From: Bosea sp. AS-1
GTDB lineage: Bacteria; Pseudomonadota; Alphaproteobacteria; Rhizobiales; Beijerinckiaceae
Direction: 5' to 3'
Assembly (NCBI RefSeq): GCF_002220095.1
Contig: NZ_CP022372.1
Coordinates: forward strand, 62,001 to 126,000
DNA length: 64,000 nt
Shown here piece by piece: positions 55,331 through 63,360 of this stretch. The stretch's first letter is position 1. Every line of letters starts with the position of its first letter. Both the position numbers and the translations under genes were made by a program. The notes beneath the pieces were generated by a model that was not told where the DNA came from, ran no database searches, and saw nothing but the letters and a program-made list of their open reading frames with translations.

Positions 55331-56125
55331 CTATGCCGCCTTCCGGCCAGCCCGGCGATCGAAGAACAGCGCCTGGCTGATCGCCGCCTTCACCGCTTCC
55401 GGCTGGAACGGCTTGGTGATGAGGAAGGCCGGCTCAGGCCTGTCGCCCGTCAGGAGCCGCTCGGGGTAGGCGGTGATGAAGATCACCGGCACGTCGATCG
55501 AGGTCAGGATCTCATTCACGGCATCCAAGCCGGAGCTGCCATCGGCGAGCTGGATATCCGCAAGCACCAGCCCCGGACGCTTCTTGCCAACGAGGGCGAT
55601 CGCCTCGCGCTGGGTCCGGGCGACGCCGGTGACGCTGTGGCCGAGCTCCTCGACCATCGTCTCGATGTCGAGCGCGATGATCGGCTCATCCTCGATGATC
55701 AGGACATCCGTCGCGACCTGCTCGGCGATTTCCTGGCCCGCGGTCTGGACCAAGGCCGCGGCGTCCGCAGCCGAGACCTGCATGATGGCGGCAACCTCGT
55801 CGATCGAGAAGCCTTCCACCGTGCGCAGCAGGAAGGCCTGCCGCGGGCGCGGCGTCAGCGCCTCGAGGTTGCGCTCGGCCGACGAGCGCCCGAGCTCGAC
55901 CACCGGCTCGCTCGTGTCGAGTCCGACCGAGGACCAGAGCTTCAGAAAGACCCGGTAGAGCCCGATGCGCGGGTCGATGTCGCGCGGAAAGCCGGAGGGG
56001 TCCGCGACGAGCGCTTCCAGCATGGCGACGACATGAGCGTCTCCGCTGGCTTGCGTGCCGCTGAGCGCGCGCGCGAAACGGCGCAGATAGGGCAGGTAAG
56101 GCGCAATTTCCTTGGCAATCGACAT
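55331..56125 (-). CDS. phyR: PhyR, general stress response anti-anti-sigma regulator
   Basis: 264 residues with the diagnostic order sigma-like domain (APYLPYLRRFARALSG at the start; LTPRPRQAFLLRTVEGFSIDEVAAIMQV) followed by a receiver (VLIIEDEPIIALDIETMVEELGHSV; phosphoacceptor Asp in LVLADIQLADG; Lys in FLITKPFQP). When phosphorylated it binds NepR and frees EcfG. Divergent from nepR-ecfG. The ATG at 56125 follows AAGGA. I saw no EcfG box on its own strand. Confidence 0.97.
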   Translation of the reverse strand: MSIAKEIAPYLPYLRRFARALSGTQASGDAHVVAMLEALVADPSGFPRDIDPRIGLYRVFLKLWSSVGLDTSEPVVELGRSSAERNLEALTPRPRQAFLLRTVEGFSIDEVAAIMQVSAADAAALVQTAGQEIAEQVATDVLIIEDEPIIALDIETMVEELGHSVTGVARTQREAIALVGKKRPGLVLADIQLADGSSGLDAVNEILTSIDVPVIFITAYPERLLTGDRPEPAFLITKPFQPEAVKAAISQALFFDRRAGRKAA

Positions 56126-56202
56126 TAATGCGTCCTTTTTATCGTGCGCGCATAATGGCTTAGGCCTTGCAAGAGACAAGCGATTTATTTTTGCACGCGA
56201 TG

Positions 56203-56227
56203 GGAACATTTCGATGTGACGCCGGTT
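56203..56227 (+). promoter_or_regulatory. EcfG-type promoter (N16, GGTT variant) for nepR-ecfG
   Basis: GGAAC-N16-GGTT, one base off CGTT, 112 bp before nepR. It suits autoregulation of the sigma factor operon, as known in relatives. Confidence 0.65.
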
Positions 56228-56339
56228 TAAAAGGCGTATTGGTGTCGCCATCGCCATCCGGGATCGGCTCCGCCATCATTGGAACTCTGGATCCGGGACC
56301 TGCTGGAAAAGCAGGCCTGGCTTTGGCGCGAGGGCTGAA

Positions 56340-56561
56340 ATGACGAATCTGGATGCTGCGATGCCCGACCCCGGAGGCGATAACGACGACTTCGACATGA
56401 TTCTCGATCCGAAGGTGCAGGAATCGATCGGCCGCTCGCTGAAGGCGCATTACGACGACATCGTGAATGCCCCCGTGCCCGACAAGTTTCTCGTGCTGCT
56501 GGCGCAGCTGGAAGCGACGGAACAGCGCGCAGCCGGAGCGTCGTCCGATGAGCGGAAATGA
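56340..56561 (+). CDS. nepR: NepR anti-sigma factor
   Basis: A 73-residue acidic helical protein with the NepR core LDPKVQESIGRSLKAHYDDIVNAPVPDKFLVLLAQL. It sequesters EcfG until PhyR takes it away. Follows GAGGG. Overlaps ecfG by 14 bp. Confidence 0.93.
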   Translation: MTNLDAAMPDPGGDNDDFDMILDPKVQESIGRSLKAHYDDIVNAPVPDKFLVLLAQLEATEQRAAGASSDERK

Positions 56562-57120
56562 TTTCGCGACCGAGTTCAAGGATGGCCTGATCAGGGAAAT
56601 CCCCAATCTGCGCGCCTTCGCGGCGTCGCTGTCGGGGTCGATGCAGCTTGCCGATGACCTGGTGCAGGACACGCTGCTGAAGGCCTGGGGCAATTCCGAC
56701 AAGTTCGAGCCGGGGACCAGCCTGCGCGCCTGGCTCTTCACCATCCTGCGCAACACCTATTATTCGCTCTACCGCAAGCGCGGCCGCGAGGTGCAGGACA
56801 GCGAAGGGACCTATGCCGAGCGCATGGCGACCCAGGGCAACCAGGAAAGCCATCTCGACCTCGCCGACTTCCGCAAGGCCCTGGCCAAGCTGCCGGAGGA
56901 GCAGCGCGAAGTGCTCATCATGGTCGGAGCCACCGGACTCTCCTACGAGGAAGCTGCGGATATCTGCGGCGTCGCCATCGGCACCATCAAGAGCCGCGTC
57001 AACCGGGCTCGAACAAAGCTTGCCGAACTCCTTTCCATAGGCAGCGTCGACGATCTCGGGCCGGATCGGACCAGCGCGGCCGCGATGCAAAGGGCGGGTT
57101 CCGAAACAGTCGGGTTCTGA
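56548..57120 (+). CDS. ecfG: EcfG-type extracytoplasmic-function sigma factor
   Basis: 190 residues. Region 2 (LADDLVQDTLLKAWGNSDKFEPGTSLRAWLFTILRNTYYSLYRK) and region 4 (LPEEQREVLIMVGATGLSYEEAADICGVAIGTIKSRVNRAR). This is the ECF15/EcfG form without an extra C-terminal domain. It directs transcription from GGAAC-N16/17-CGTT promoters. The ATG at 56548 overlaps the nepR end. Confidence 0.96.
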   Translation: MSGNDFATEFKDGLIREIPNLRAFAASLSGSMQLADDLVQDTLLKAWGNSDKFEPGTSLRAWLFTILRNTYYSLYRKRGREVQDSEGTYAERMATQGNQESHLDLADFRKALAKLPEEQREVLIMVGATGLSYEEAADICGVAIGTIKSRVNRARTKLAELLSIGSVDDLGPDRTSAAAMQRAGSETVGF

Positions 57121-58773
57121 ATGCGTCTGGCGCGGTTCCGTACTGTCCGGGGGCGTCTTCTGGCGCTCCTGATCGCGATCGCGCTCCCGATCGGCTGCGT
57201 GACAGCCTTGGCTGCGGCTACCGCCTACCGCACCATCACAGGGGCCATCGAGGCCTCGCAGATTCAGGCGGCGGACGACTTCGCCGTCCGGACGCGGATC
57301 TGGTATCGCGGCGCGTTGCGCGCGCTCCTGTCCTTCGGCGCGACGGTCGCCGATGCCGGGCTGTCGCCCGAGCAGTGCAAGCAGGTGGGCGCCAAGACGC
57401 TCACCCAGGTCAGCGGCTTCACCGCCGCCCTGATCCGCACCGCCGACGGACGGTCGTGCACGGCGACGCTGGATGCCAGCATCGATGCGCAGACCCTGAC
57501 CCAGACGGCCACAAAGCTGCGCGACCTGCCGGCCATCGTCCCCTGGGGCGGCGTCGAGCTCGGCAAAGCCCATTACAACCAGGTCGCAATCGGAAGCCGC
57601 CGCTATCTCACCGTCCATGCCGAAGATCCCGCGGCAACCGGGTCGAGCATGCAGGAAGCCCTGCTGCTGATCGACCCGGAGGTGCTCGAGAGCGTCTTCG
57701 ACCTCGGCGAAGGCGGCGACGGCATGGATGTCGCGCTCGTCTCGCAAGGCAGCGGCGTGGTCGCCAGCCGCGGGCGCAACGAGCCCGAGTCGTGGCTGCC
57801 GCGCGAAGCCCATCTTCCGCAGGGGCTCGAGCGCTGGCGTGCGCCGAGCCGTGACGGGACCGAGCGCGTCTACGCGGCCCGCAAGGTCGCCGAGCCCGCC
57901 TTCTACGTCATCGCCACCTTCGACGATTCGCGCGAGCGTGCGGCGCGCATCCAGTTCGCGGTCCTGCTCCTTGCGCCGCTCGCAACCTTGACGTTGTTGT
58001 GCCTGGTCTATCTGCGCGCCATCGATCGTCACTGCGTGCGCTGGCTGCGCAGCATCGAGGCGGCGGCACGCTCCCGCGCCTCAGCAAAACGCGCGCGCGC
58101 CGCCGTGGCCGACGACATGCCGAGCGACATCCGCAGCGTCGCCGAAGCCTTCAATATCATGGTCGACGAACAGGAAGTGCGGCAGCGGCGCCTGCAGACC
58201 GCGCTCGACGACAACCGCTTCCTGGTGCGGGAACTGCACCATCGGGTGAAGAACAGCCTCCAGGTGGTGCAGAGCTATATCGGGCTCAGCAAGCGCGACT
58301 ACCGGGACGAGGCCAGGCTCGCCCTGGCGGACGCCGAATGCCGCGTCCATGTATTGTCGGCCGCGTATCGGTTCACGCTCGCCGACGGCGAGATGCAGCC
58401 GGTACGGGTCGACCTGTTCCTGGAGGACGTGGTCTCGATGATCTCCAACCTGATCCGGCGCCGCGACCAATGGATTTCCAGCCGGATCGAGACGGCCGCG
58501 ACATTATCCGTCGACCGCATCATCCCTCTCGGCTTCCTCGTGGCCGACGTCGCCTCGCGGGTGTTGCGCAATACGCCCGGTGCGCGGATCACCGTGACCG
58601 TCAACGATGTCGATGAATCGACGATCGAGGTCGCGCTGGAGGCCGATCGCCCGATCGCCCATCAGGAGCCGCCACGCCTGTTCGCGGGCCTGCTGGCCCA
58701 GATCGAAGCAGTCCAGAGCGGAAAGGCCGAGGGCAGCGATCTCGGGCGTTGGCGCGTCAAGCATCGCGGCTGA
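57121..58773 (+). CDS. PhyK-like membrane HisKA_2 sensor kinase with a divergent ATPase region
   Basis: 550 residues, starting on the base after the ecfG stop. Two membrane segments (LLALLIAIALPIGCVTALAA and QFAVLLLAPLATLTLLCLVYL) flank a periplasmic sensor domain of about 240 residues. A HAMP-like linker and the HisKA_2 box RELHHRVKNSLQVVQSYIGL (His near residue 377) follow. The ATPase region has LGFLVADVASRVLRN where an N box with VNELVTN is expected, and no clear G-box is seen. It may phosphorylate weakly or act as a PhyR phosphatase. Confidence 0.85.
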   Translation: MRLARFRTVRGRLLALLIAIALPIGCVTALAAATAYRTITGAIEASQIQAADDFAVRTRIWYRGALRALLSFGATVADAGLSPEQCKQVGAKTLTQVSGFTAALIRTADGRSCTATLDASIDAQTLTQTATKLRDLPAIVPWGGVELGKAHYNQVAIGSRRYLTVHAEDPAATGSSMQEALLLIDPEVLESVFDLGEGGDGMDVALVSQGSGVVASRGRNEPESWLPREAHLPQGLERWRAPSRDGTERVYAARKVAEPAFYVIATFDDSRERAARIQFAVLLLAPLATLTLLCLVYLRAIDRHCVRWLRSIEAAARSRASAKRARAAVADDMPSDIRSVAEAFNIMVDEQEVRQRRLQTALDDNRFLVRELHHRVKNSLQVVQSYIGLSKRDYRDEARLALADAECRVHVLSAAYRFTLADGEMQPVRVDLFLEDVVSMISNLIRRRDQWISSRIETAATLSVDRIIPLGFLVADVASRVLRNTPGARITVTVNDVDESTIEVALEADRPIAHQEPPRLFAGLLAQIEAVQSGKAEGSDLGRWRVKHRG

Positions 58774-58788
58774 CGGGGCCTGGCCCGC

Positions 58789-59679
58789 TCAGCCGGTCTG
58801 CACGGTTGCCCCTTCGTCGGGCTCGATCAGGACACCGACGGAAAGTCCCACGAAGGAGCCCGGTGGACCGGTGAAGCTGCCGGCGATCGGTGAGGCATCC
58901 TCCGGCACGCGTGCGACCGCGATCCGCAGCAGTTGATGGTCGGCGACGAGATCGTTGGTCGGGTCGAATTCGACCCAGCCATCTCCCGGGATGAAGACGT
59001 CCGCCCAGGCATGGGTCAGGCCGACGGGCGAGACGAGGCCGGCGGCGTCCGGAGACTGGTCGTGGATATAGCCGGTGACGAAACGCCCCGCGAACCCCAT
59101 GCGCCGGGCCAGCTCGATGAACAGCCAGGCATAGTCGCGGCAGGAACCCTGGCCGAGCCGCAGCGTGTCGGCCGGGTGCTGGGTGCCCTCGTCATAGCGC
59201 ACCGCGTAATGCAGCTCGGTATAGATCGCGTGGGCAAGATCGCGCAGGAGATGGCCGGACCCCTCGCCGAGCCGGGCGCGAAAATCGGCGAGCCAGCGTT
59301 CGATCACCCCGTCGGGGTCGGCGGCCGCCCGCGCGAGATAAGGCTGCAGCACGATCCGTTCGCCATCGCTGTAGACAACTCCGGTCAAGGCCGCGCCGGG
59401 TTCGAGCCGGCTGCGTGGCAAGGCCGAGCCGAACCGCTCGACCGTCAGTTCGCTGACGATCTCGAGCGTGTCGGCGGGGGTCGCAAAATCGGCGATGGCG
59501 ACCGGATTGCCATAGACATCGTGCATCCAGCGCAGGTTCGCCTGAGGCGAGATCGCCAGGGCGGTATCCACCAGCCGCAGGTCAAAACTGTCGCGCGGCC
59601 GCAGCATCAGCCGATGCAGGCCGAAGCTGACGGGCGTGGCGTAACGATAGGTCGTCGCGTGGCGGACGCGCAGATACAT
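58789..59679 (-). CDS. Transglutaminase-like cysteine protease family protein
   Basis: 296 residues with the bacterial transglutaminase-like N-terminal domain (YLRVRHATTYRYATPVSFG) and the Cys-His-Asp core. Cys is in LGQGSCRDYAWLFIELARRMG (near residue 180), His in GLTHAWADVFI and Asp in WVEFDPTNDL. The start is the ATG at 59679 with AGGA before it; a further in-frame start upstream would lie inside a terminator-like T-run. Cytosolic by sequence. An EcfG-type promoter lies upstream, with a hairpin between. Confidence 0.9.
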   Translation of the reverse strand: MYLRVRHATTYRYATPVSFGLHRLMLRPRDSFDLRLVDTALAISPQANLRWMHDVYGNPVAIADFATPADTLEIVSELTVERFGSALPRSRLEPGAALTGVVYSDGERIVLQPYLARAAADPDGVIERWLADFRARLGEGSGHLLRDLAHAIYTELHYAVRYDEGTQHPADTLRLGQGSCRDYAWLFIELARRMGFAGRFVTGYIHDQSPDAAGLVSPVGLTHAWADVFIPGDGWVEFDPTNDLVADHQLLRIAVARVPEDASPIAGSFTGPPGSFVGLSVGVLIEPDEGATVQTG

Positions 59680-59702
59680 GACTCTTCCTGGCCGCAGGGG
59701 GC

Positions 59703-59732
59703 GAACAAAAAACAAGCCGCCCGAAGGCGGCT
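59703..59732 (-). terminator. Intrinsic terminator between the 91-aa gene and the transglutaminase gene
   Basis: On the minus strand: AGCCGCC-TTCG-GGCGGCT and then TGTTTTTTG, a 7-bp GC stem with a T-run. It ends the upstream gene, but it also lies downstream of the EcfG-type box at 59764-59788 and upstream of the transglutaminase start. Confidence 0.85.
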
Positions 59733-59763
59733 CGAAGTGCAGCGCGAGGAGCGCCGCGCGGTC

Positions 59764-59788
59764 AACGCGCGGTGCGTGGAACGGTTCC
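59764..59788 (-). promoter_or_regulatory. EcfG-type promoter (exact, N16) facing the transglutaminase gene
   Basis: On the minus strand GGAAC-N16-CGTT, 85 bp before the transglutaminase start and just after the stop of the 91-residue gene. A terminator-like hairpin lies between it and the gene. Confidence 0.78.
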
Positions 59789-59795
59789 GTCCTCC

Positions 59796-60071
59796 TCAGC
59801 GAAGAATGACGCGACGCTCGCTCTCGGCCATCGCCTGCTTGGACGCGGCGGGAATAGCGCGATGAACGACGCTCTCGCTGCGATCCGACCGATCGACAGC
59901 AGCAAATTGCGCTTCATTCGGCTGAGCGCCTCGCAGCTGAGCGACCGTCGTCGAACTCTGGTCGGCCGGCAGTTGCAAGCCGGCGCCGAAGGTCAGGCCG
60001 GCCACCACCGCCGCCATGCAACCGAAAAAAATCAAAGCCCGCTTGGCGGGGGCCAGGCTGTCATTCAGCAT
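59796..60071 (-). CDS. Small membrane-anchored protein (91 aa)
   Basis: 91 residues. A cytoplasmic start LNDSLAPAKR, one membrane segment (LIFFGCMAAVVAGLTFGAGL) and a 60-residue hydrophilic, probably periplasmic tail. No family recognised. GGGAG lies before the ATG. An exact EcfG-type promoter 53 bp upstream makes it a probable general-stress gene. Confidence 0.75.
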   Translation of the reverse strand: MLNDSLAPAKRALIFFGCMAAVVAGLTFGAGLQLPADQSSTTVAQLRGAQPNEAQFAAVDRSDRSESVVHRAIPAASKQAMAESERRVILR

Positions 60072-60123
60072 CTTTGTCTCCCAACGCCTCCACCGACCCG
60101 AATAGGCCGGCTGTCACAAGCAA

Positions 60124-60148
60124 AACGCAATTCCACGAGCCAGGTTCC
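60124..60148 (-). promoter_or_regulatory. EcfG-type promoter (exact, N16) for the 91-aa gene
   Basis: On the minus strand GGAAC-N16-CGTT, 53 bp before the gene start. Confidence 0.8.
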
Positions 60149-60206
60149 CGAGAAGGCGTTTCGAACGCGAGAGACAACGACATGAAGTGGGAAAGCCGGC
60201 CGCAAG

Positions 60207-60232
60207 GGAACGGCGGAGAGGCTGGCAGCGTT
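60207..60232 (+). promoter_or_regulatory. EcfG-type promoter (exact, N17) for the Crp/Fnr gene
   Basis: GGAAC-N17-CGTT, 49 bp before the Crp/Fnr start and divergent from the box at 60124-60148. Confidence 0.8.
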
Positions 60233-60280
60233 ATCTTGGTGTCGACGCGGTTCTGCGTCGCCAGGGGGTCGAATCCAGTG

Positions 60281-61036
60281 ATGCATCTCAAAACCAGGCC
60301 AAGCCGCCTCGGGCCTGCCTGTCTCGCCTGCCCGCTTCGCGTGATGCCGGCGTTCGAAGACAAGACCGATGACGAGCTTCGCTTCATCCAGGCGATGAAG
60401 ATCGATCATCGAAGCGTGTCGGCCGGCAGCGACATCATTCATCCGGGTCAGGAAGACGCCGAACTCTACACGCTCTATTCGGGCTGGGCATTCCGCTATA
60501 AGTCGCTGGCAGACGGGCGCCGCCAGATCCTCAACTTCCTGCTGCCGGGCGATCTCGTCGGCCTCCAGGCTTCGCTGCTCGACGCGTCGGACCACGGTGT
60601 CGAGGCGCTGACGGATGTCGAGCTTTGCGTGTTTCCGCGCAAGCGGATCTGGGACCTGTTCGTGCGGATGCCCAACCTCGCCTATGAGCTCGCCTGGCTG
60701 GGCTCGCGCGAGGAATCGATCGTCGACGACAACCTGACATCGGTTGGCCAGCGCACCGCCAGCGAACGCATCGCAGCCATGGTCATCACGCTCTATCGTC
60801 GCGCCGATGCGCTCGGGCTGGTGAACGAAGGCAGCTTCGCCTTTCCCCTGTCGCAGCAGCAGCTCGCGGACGCGCTAGGCCTCTCGCTCGTCCATACGAG
60901 CAAGACTTGGTCGAAGCTGCGCAAGGCGGGGCTGTTCGCCATGTCCGGCGGCCGGCTGACACTGCTCAATCCGCGCCTGACCGCCCGCATGGCGGCCATC
61001 TACGAAAGGAACAAGGCGCCGCGGCCCCTCATCTGA
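60281..61036 (+). CDS. Crp/Fnr-family transcriptional regulator
   Basis: 251 residues. A cyclic-nucleotide-binding-like beta-roll (SGWAFRYKSLADGRRQILNFLLPGDLVGLQA) and a helix-turn-helix of Crp type (FPLSQQQLADALGLSLVHTSKTWSKLRKAGL, near 185-215). A single CxxC (GPACLACPLR) lies near the N terminus, not the four Cys of Fnr. The ATG at 60281 (or the GTG three bases earlier) is chosen because the EcfG-type promoter at 60207-60232 would exclude longer forms. Confidence 0.9.
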   Translation: MHLKTRPSRLGPACLACPLRVMPAFEDKTDDELRFIQAMKIDHRSVSAGSDIIHPGQEDAELYTLYSGWAFRYKSLADGRRQILNFLLPGDLVGLQASLLDASDHGVEALTDVELCVFPRKRIWDLFVRMPNLAYELAWLGSREESIVDDNLTSVGQRTASERIAAMVITLYRRADALGLVNEGSFAFPLSQQQLADALGLSLVHTSKTWSKLRKAGLFAMSGGRLTLLNPRLTARMAAIYERNKAPRPLI

Positions 61037-61156
61037 CGTGGCTCCGCATCCTTGCAAAGAGGCTTGCCGAGTAGCTGGACTTGACCCCATATGCCGGGCG
61101 AGTAACGTTTCCGCGACGCTGGAATGCGGGCCGCTTTGCAGCGTACAAGGGGTATC

Positions 61157-61951
61157 ATGTCTTCGACGACTCGACATCGTCCGCCGCGCGCGGGCTCGAT
61201 TGCGGCCCGGCTTGGCCAATCGCGCGTGGCCAATCGGCTGGAAGGCGAAGTTCGGGTCACGGCGGCTGATCTCGTCGATTGCGTGGCCGAGGCGAAGCTC
61301 AAGGTCGCGGCCGTCCGTTACAAGGTCGAGGGCGAGGTCCGCAACAAGGCGGAGAAGCTGAAAAGCCGCGTCACCGAAGCGAAGACGAAGCTCGGCGACG
61401 AGGCACGCTTCATCAAATCCTGGATCGACGACCCGTTGCGGACCGGCTCGGTGACGCCGTCGAGCCCGGCGCTCGCGCGACGCATGGCCTCCTATGTCGA
61501 CCCGGAGCAGCCTGGCCCGGTCATCGAAATCGGCCCGGGCACCGGCCCCGTCACCGAAGCCCTGATCGAGCGCGGCATCGAGGAGGAGCGGCTGATCCTG
61601 GTGGAGTACAGCCCAGAATTCTGCGAGCTGCTGCGCCAGCGCTTTCCGCGGGCCACGGTCGTCCAGGGCGATGCCTATGCCCTGTCGACCACGCTGGCCG
61701 GACACCTGACCGAGAAGGCCATCGCCCTGGTCTCGAGCCTGCCGCTGTTCAACCGCCCGCCGCCGGCCCGCTCGGCTCTGGCGAAGGAAGCCTTTCCGCT
61801 GCTGGTGGAGGGCGCGCCCTTCATCCAGTTCACCTATTCGGTGATCTCGCCGATCCCGCGCAAGGGCTCGGGCCTGAAAGCCTTTGTCTCCGACTGGATC
61901 CTGCGCAACATCCCGCCGGCGCGCGTCTGGGTCTATCGCGAAGCGAATTGA
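61157..61951 (+). CDS. SAM-dependent methyltransferase, phospholipid N-methyltransferase-like
   Basis: 264 residues. N-terminal helical, basic region (residues 1-90, rich in AKLKVAAV and KAEKLKSRV), then the methyltransferase core: SAM motif VIEIGPGTGPVTEALIERG (near 115), acidic residue in LILVEYSPEFCELLRQRF, and VVQGDAYALS. LVSSLPLFNRP is the typical Pmt/rRNA-dimethylase-like motif IV. Probably methylates phosphatidylethanolamine. The start follows AAGGGG. The N-terminal extension is unusual. Confidence 0.8.
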   Translation: MSSTTRHRPPRAGSIAARLGQSRVANRLEGEVRVTAADLVDCVAEAKLKVAAVRYKVEGEVRNKAEKLKSRVTEAKTKLGDEARFIKSWIDDPLRTGSVTPSSPALARRMASYVDPEQPGPVIEIGPGTGPVTEALIERGIEEERLILVEYSPEFCELLRQRFPRATVVQGDAYALSTTLAGHLTEKAIALVSSLPLFNRPPPARSALAKEAFPLLVEGAPFIQFTYSVISPIPRKGSGLKAFVSDWILRNIPPARVWVYREAN

Positions 61952-61971
61952 GCCCTGCGCGCGCGCAGGGC
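61952..61971. other. Palindrome after the methyltransferase gene
   Basis: GCCCTGCGC-GC-GCGCAGGGC directly after the stop; a perfect 9-bp stem but no T-run on the gene strand, so a possible transcript 3' end only. Confidence 0.5.
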
Positions 61972-62081
61972 CGACCATGCGGAACCCGCAGGCCTGTCAC
62001 ACTGAATCGTAACCACTTCATACTAAGCCCCACCTCGCTGGGGTAGCGCCGCCTGTCCGCAGCGAGGAGCTCGACCGGCCT

Positions 62082-63272
62082 ATGAGTGGTGTAGCCCTGC
62101 GTTACAGTTTGCCGCGCTGGCGCGTCACGCGCTGGCTGGCCGACGCAGGTCCGGACGTTCCCGCCGAAATCAGGACCGCCCTGGTCGCCAGCCTGTTCGG
62201 CACGCTGCCGATCTTCGCCGGCGGCGTCATCAATTCGCTCGCCGTCTCCTTCCTGATCGCCTGGCGCATCCCGACCCTGCCCTTCCAGCTCTGGTGCGCC
62301 TTCGAGGTGCTGTGCTGCCTGATCCGGCTCTACGTCCTCGTGACCTCCCGTCGAAAGGCAGAGCGCGGCGAGCCGACCTGGACCGATACCTACCTTCTGC
62401 TCGGCGTCGCCTGGGCGGCCGGCATCGGCGCCGGCACCTTCCTGAGCCTCACCAGCGGTGACTGGGTCGCGGCGACGCTGGCGTGCCTTTCCGCAGCCGC
62501 CATGGTCGGCGGCATCTGCTTCCGGAATTTCGGAGCGCCGCGCATGGCCGGCGTCATGATCGCGCTGACGCTGGGGCCGTGCTGCTTCGCGGCGCCGTTC
62601 GGCCACGAGCCGATCATGTTCATCACCTTCATGCAGATCCCGTTCTACCTGCTCAGCATGACGATGGCGGCCTACAAGCTGAACGCCATGCTGATCTCGA
62701 CCATGCGGGCCGAGCGCGAGAACGCCTTCCATGCCCGGCACGACATGCTGACCGGCCTGTCGAACCGCGCCGGGCTCATCCGCGCCTTCACGACCCGCTT
62801 CGGCGATCCGGCGGCGCCTCAGGGGCTCGCGCTGATCTATCTCGACCTCGACGGCTTCAAGGCCGTGAACGACACCTATGGCCATCCGGCCGGCGATGCG
62901 CTGCTGCAGCTCGTCGCCGAGCGGCTGCGGGCACTCGTGCGCAGCTCCGACATCGCCGCGCGGATCGGCGGAGACGAGTTCGTGGTGCTATCGGAGCAGA
63001 CCGAGCGGGTGCAGCTCCAGCGGATCGGCGAGCGCCTCGTCAAGGAGATCTCGGAGCCCTACGAGCTCGATAGCGGCCACCGGCTGCATATCGGCGCCTC
63101 GGTCGGCATCGCACTCGCGCCCGAGCACGGTAGCGACATGAGCGCCGTGATGGCAGCGGCGGACGCAGCACTCTACCAGGCGAAATCGCGCGGAAAGGCG
63201 CTTTGCGTCATTGCCGCCCAGCGCGCCGCCATCGATGGACAGGGCCCCGCCGAGACCCGCCTCCTTCACTGA
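62082..63272 (+). CDS. Membrane GGDEF diguanylate cyclase
   Basis: 396 residues. About six membrane segments (LFGTLPIFAGGVINSLAVSFLIAW first) form the sensor part; then the GGDEF domain: DMLTGLSNRAGLIRAF, DLDGFKAVNDTYGHPAGD, and the active-site RIGGDEFVVL (near residue 305), so it is likely active in c-di-GMP synthesis. No I-site RxxD is obvious just before it (RSSDIAARIGGDEF contains R..D, five residues before GGDEF, which may serve). No EAL domain. Confidence 0.92.
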   Translation: MSGVALRYSLPRWRVTRWLADAGPDVPAEIRTALVASLFGTLPIFAGGVINSLAVSFLIAWRIPTLPFQLWCAFEVLCCLIRLYVLVTSRRKAERGEPTWTDTYLLLGVAWAAGIGAGTFLSLTSGDWVAATLACLSAAAMVGGICFRNFGAPRMAGVMIALTLGPCCFAAPFGHEPIMFITFMQIPFYLLSMTMAAYKLNAMLISTMRAERENAFHARHDMLTGLSNRAGLIRAFTTRFGDPAAPQGLALIYLDLDGFKAVNDTYGHPAGDALLQLVAERLRALVRSSDIAARIGGDEFVVLSEQTERVQLQRIGERLVKEISEPYELDSGHRLHIGASVGIALAPEHGSDMSAVMAAADAALYQAKSRGKALCVIAAQRAAIDGQGPAETRLLH

Positions 63273-63360
63273 GGCCGCGCGCCTCCTGTCGCCACGCCCG
63301 CTTGACCCGGGCCCGCGCATCGGTGTTGCCTGATCGCGACGGAAGAGCTGGAGGGGAAAC

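Noticed and set aside
56281..56305. Second GGAAC between phyR and nepR
   Set aside because: No CGTT-like -10 at the required spacing; the box at 56203 fits better.
61981..62006. GGAAC before the GGDEF gene
   Set aside because: No matching -10 at N16 or N17.
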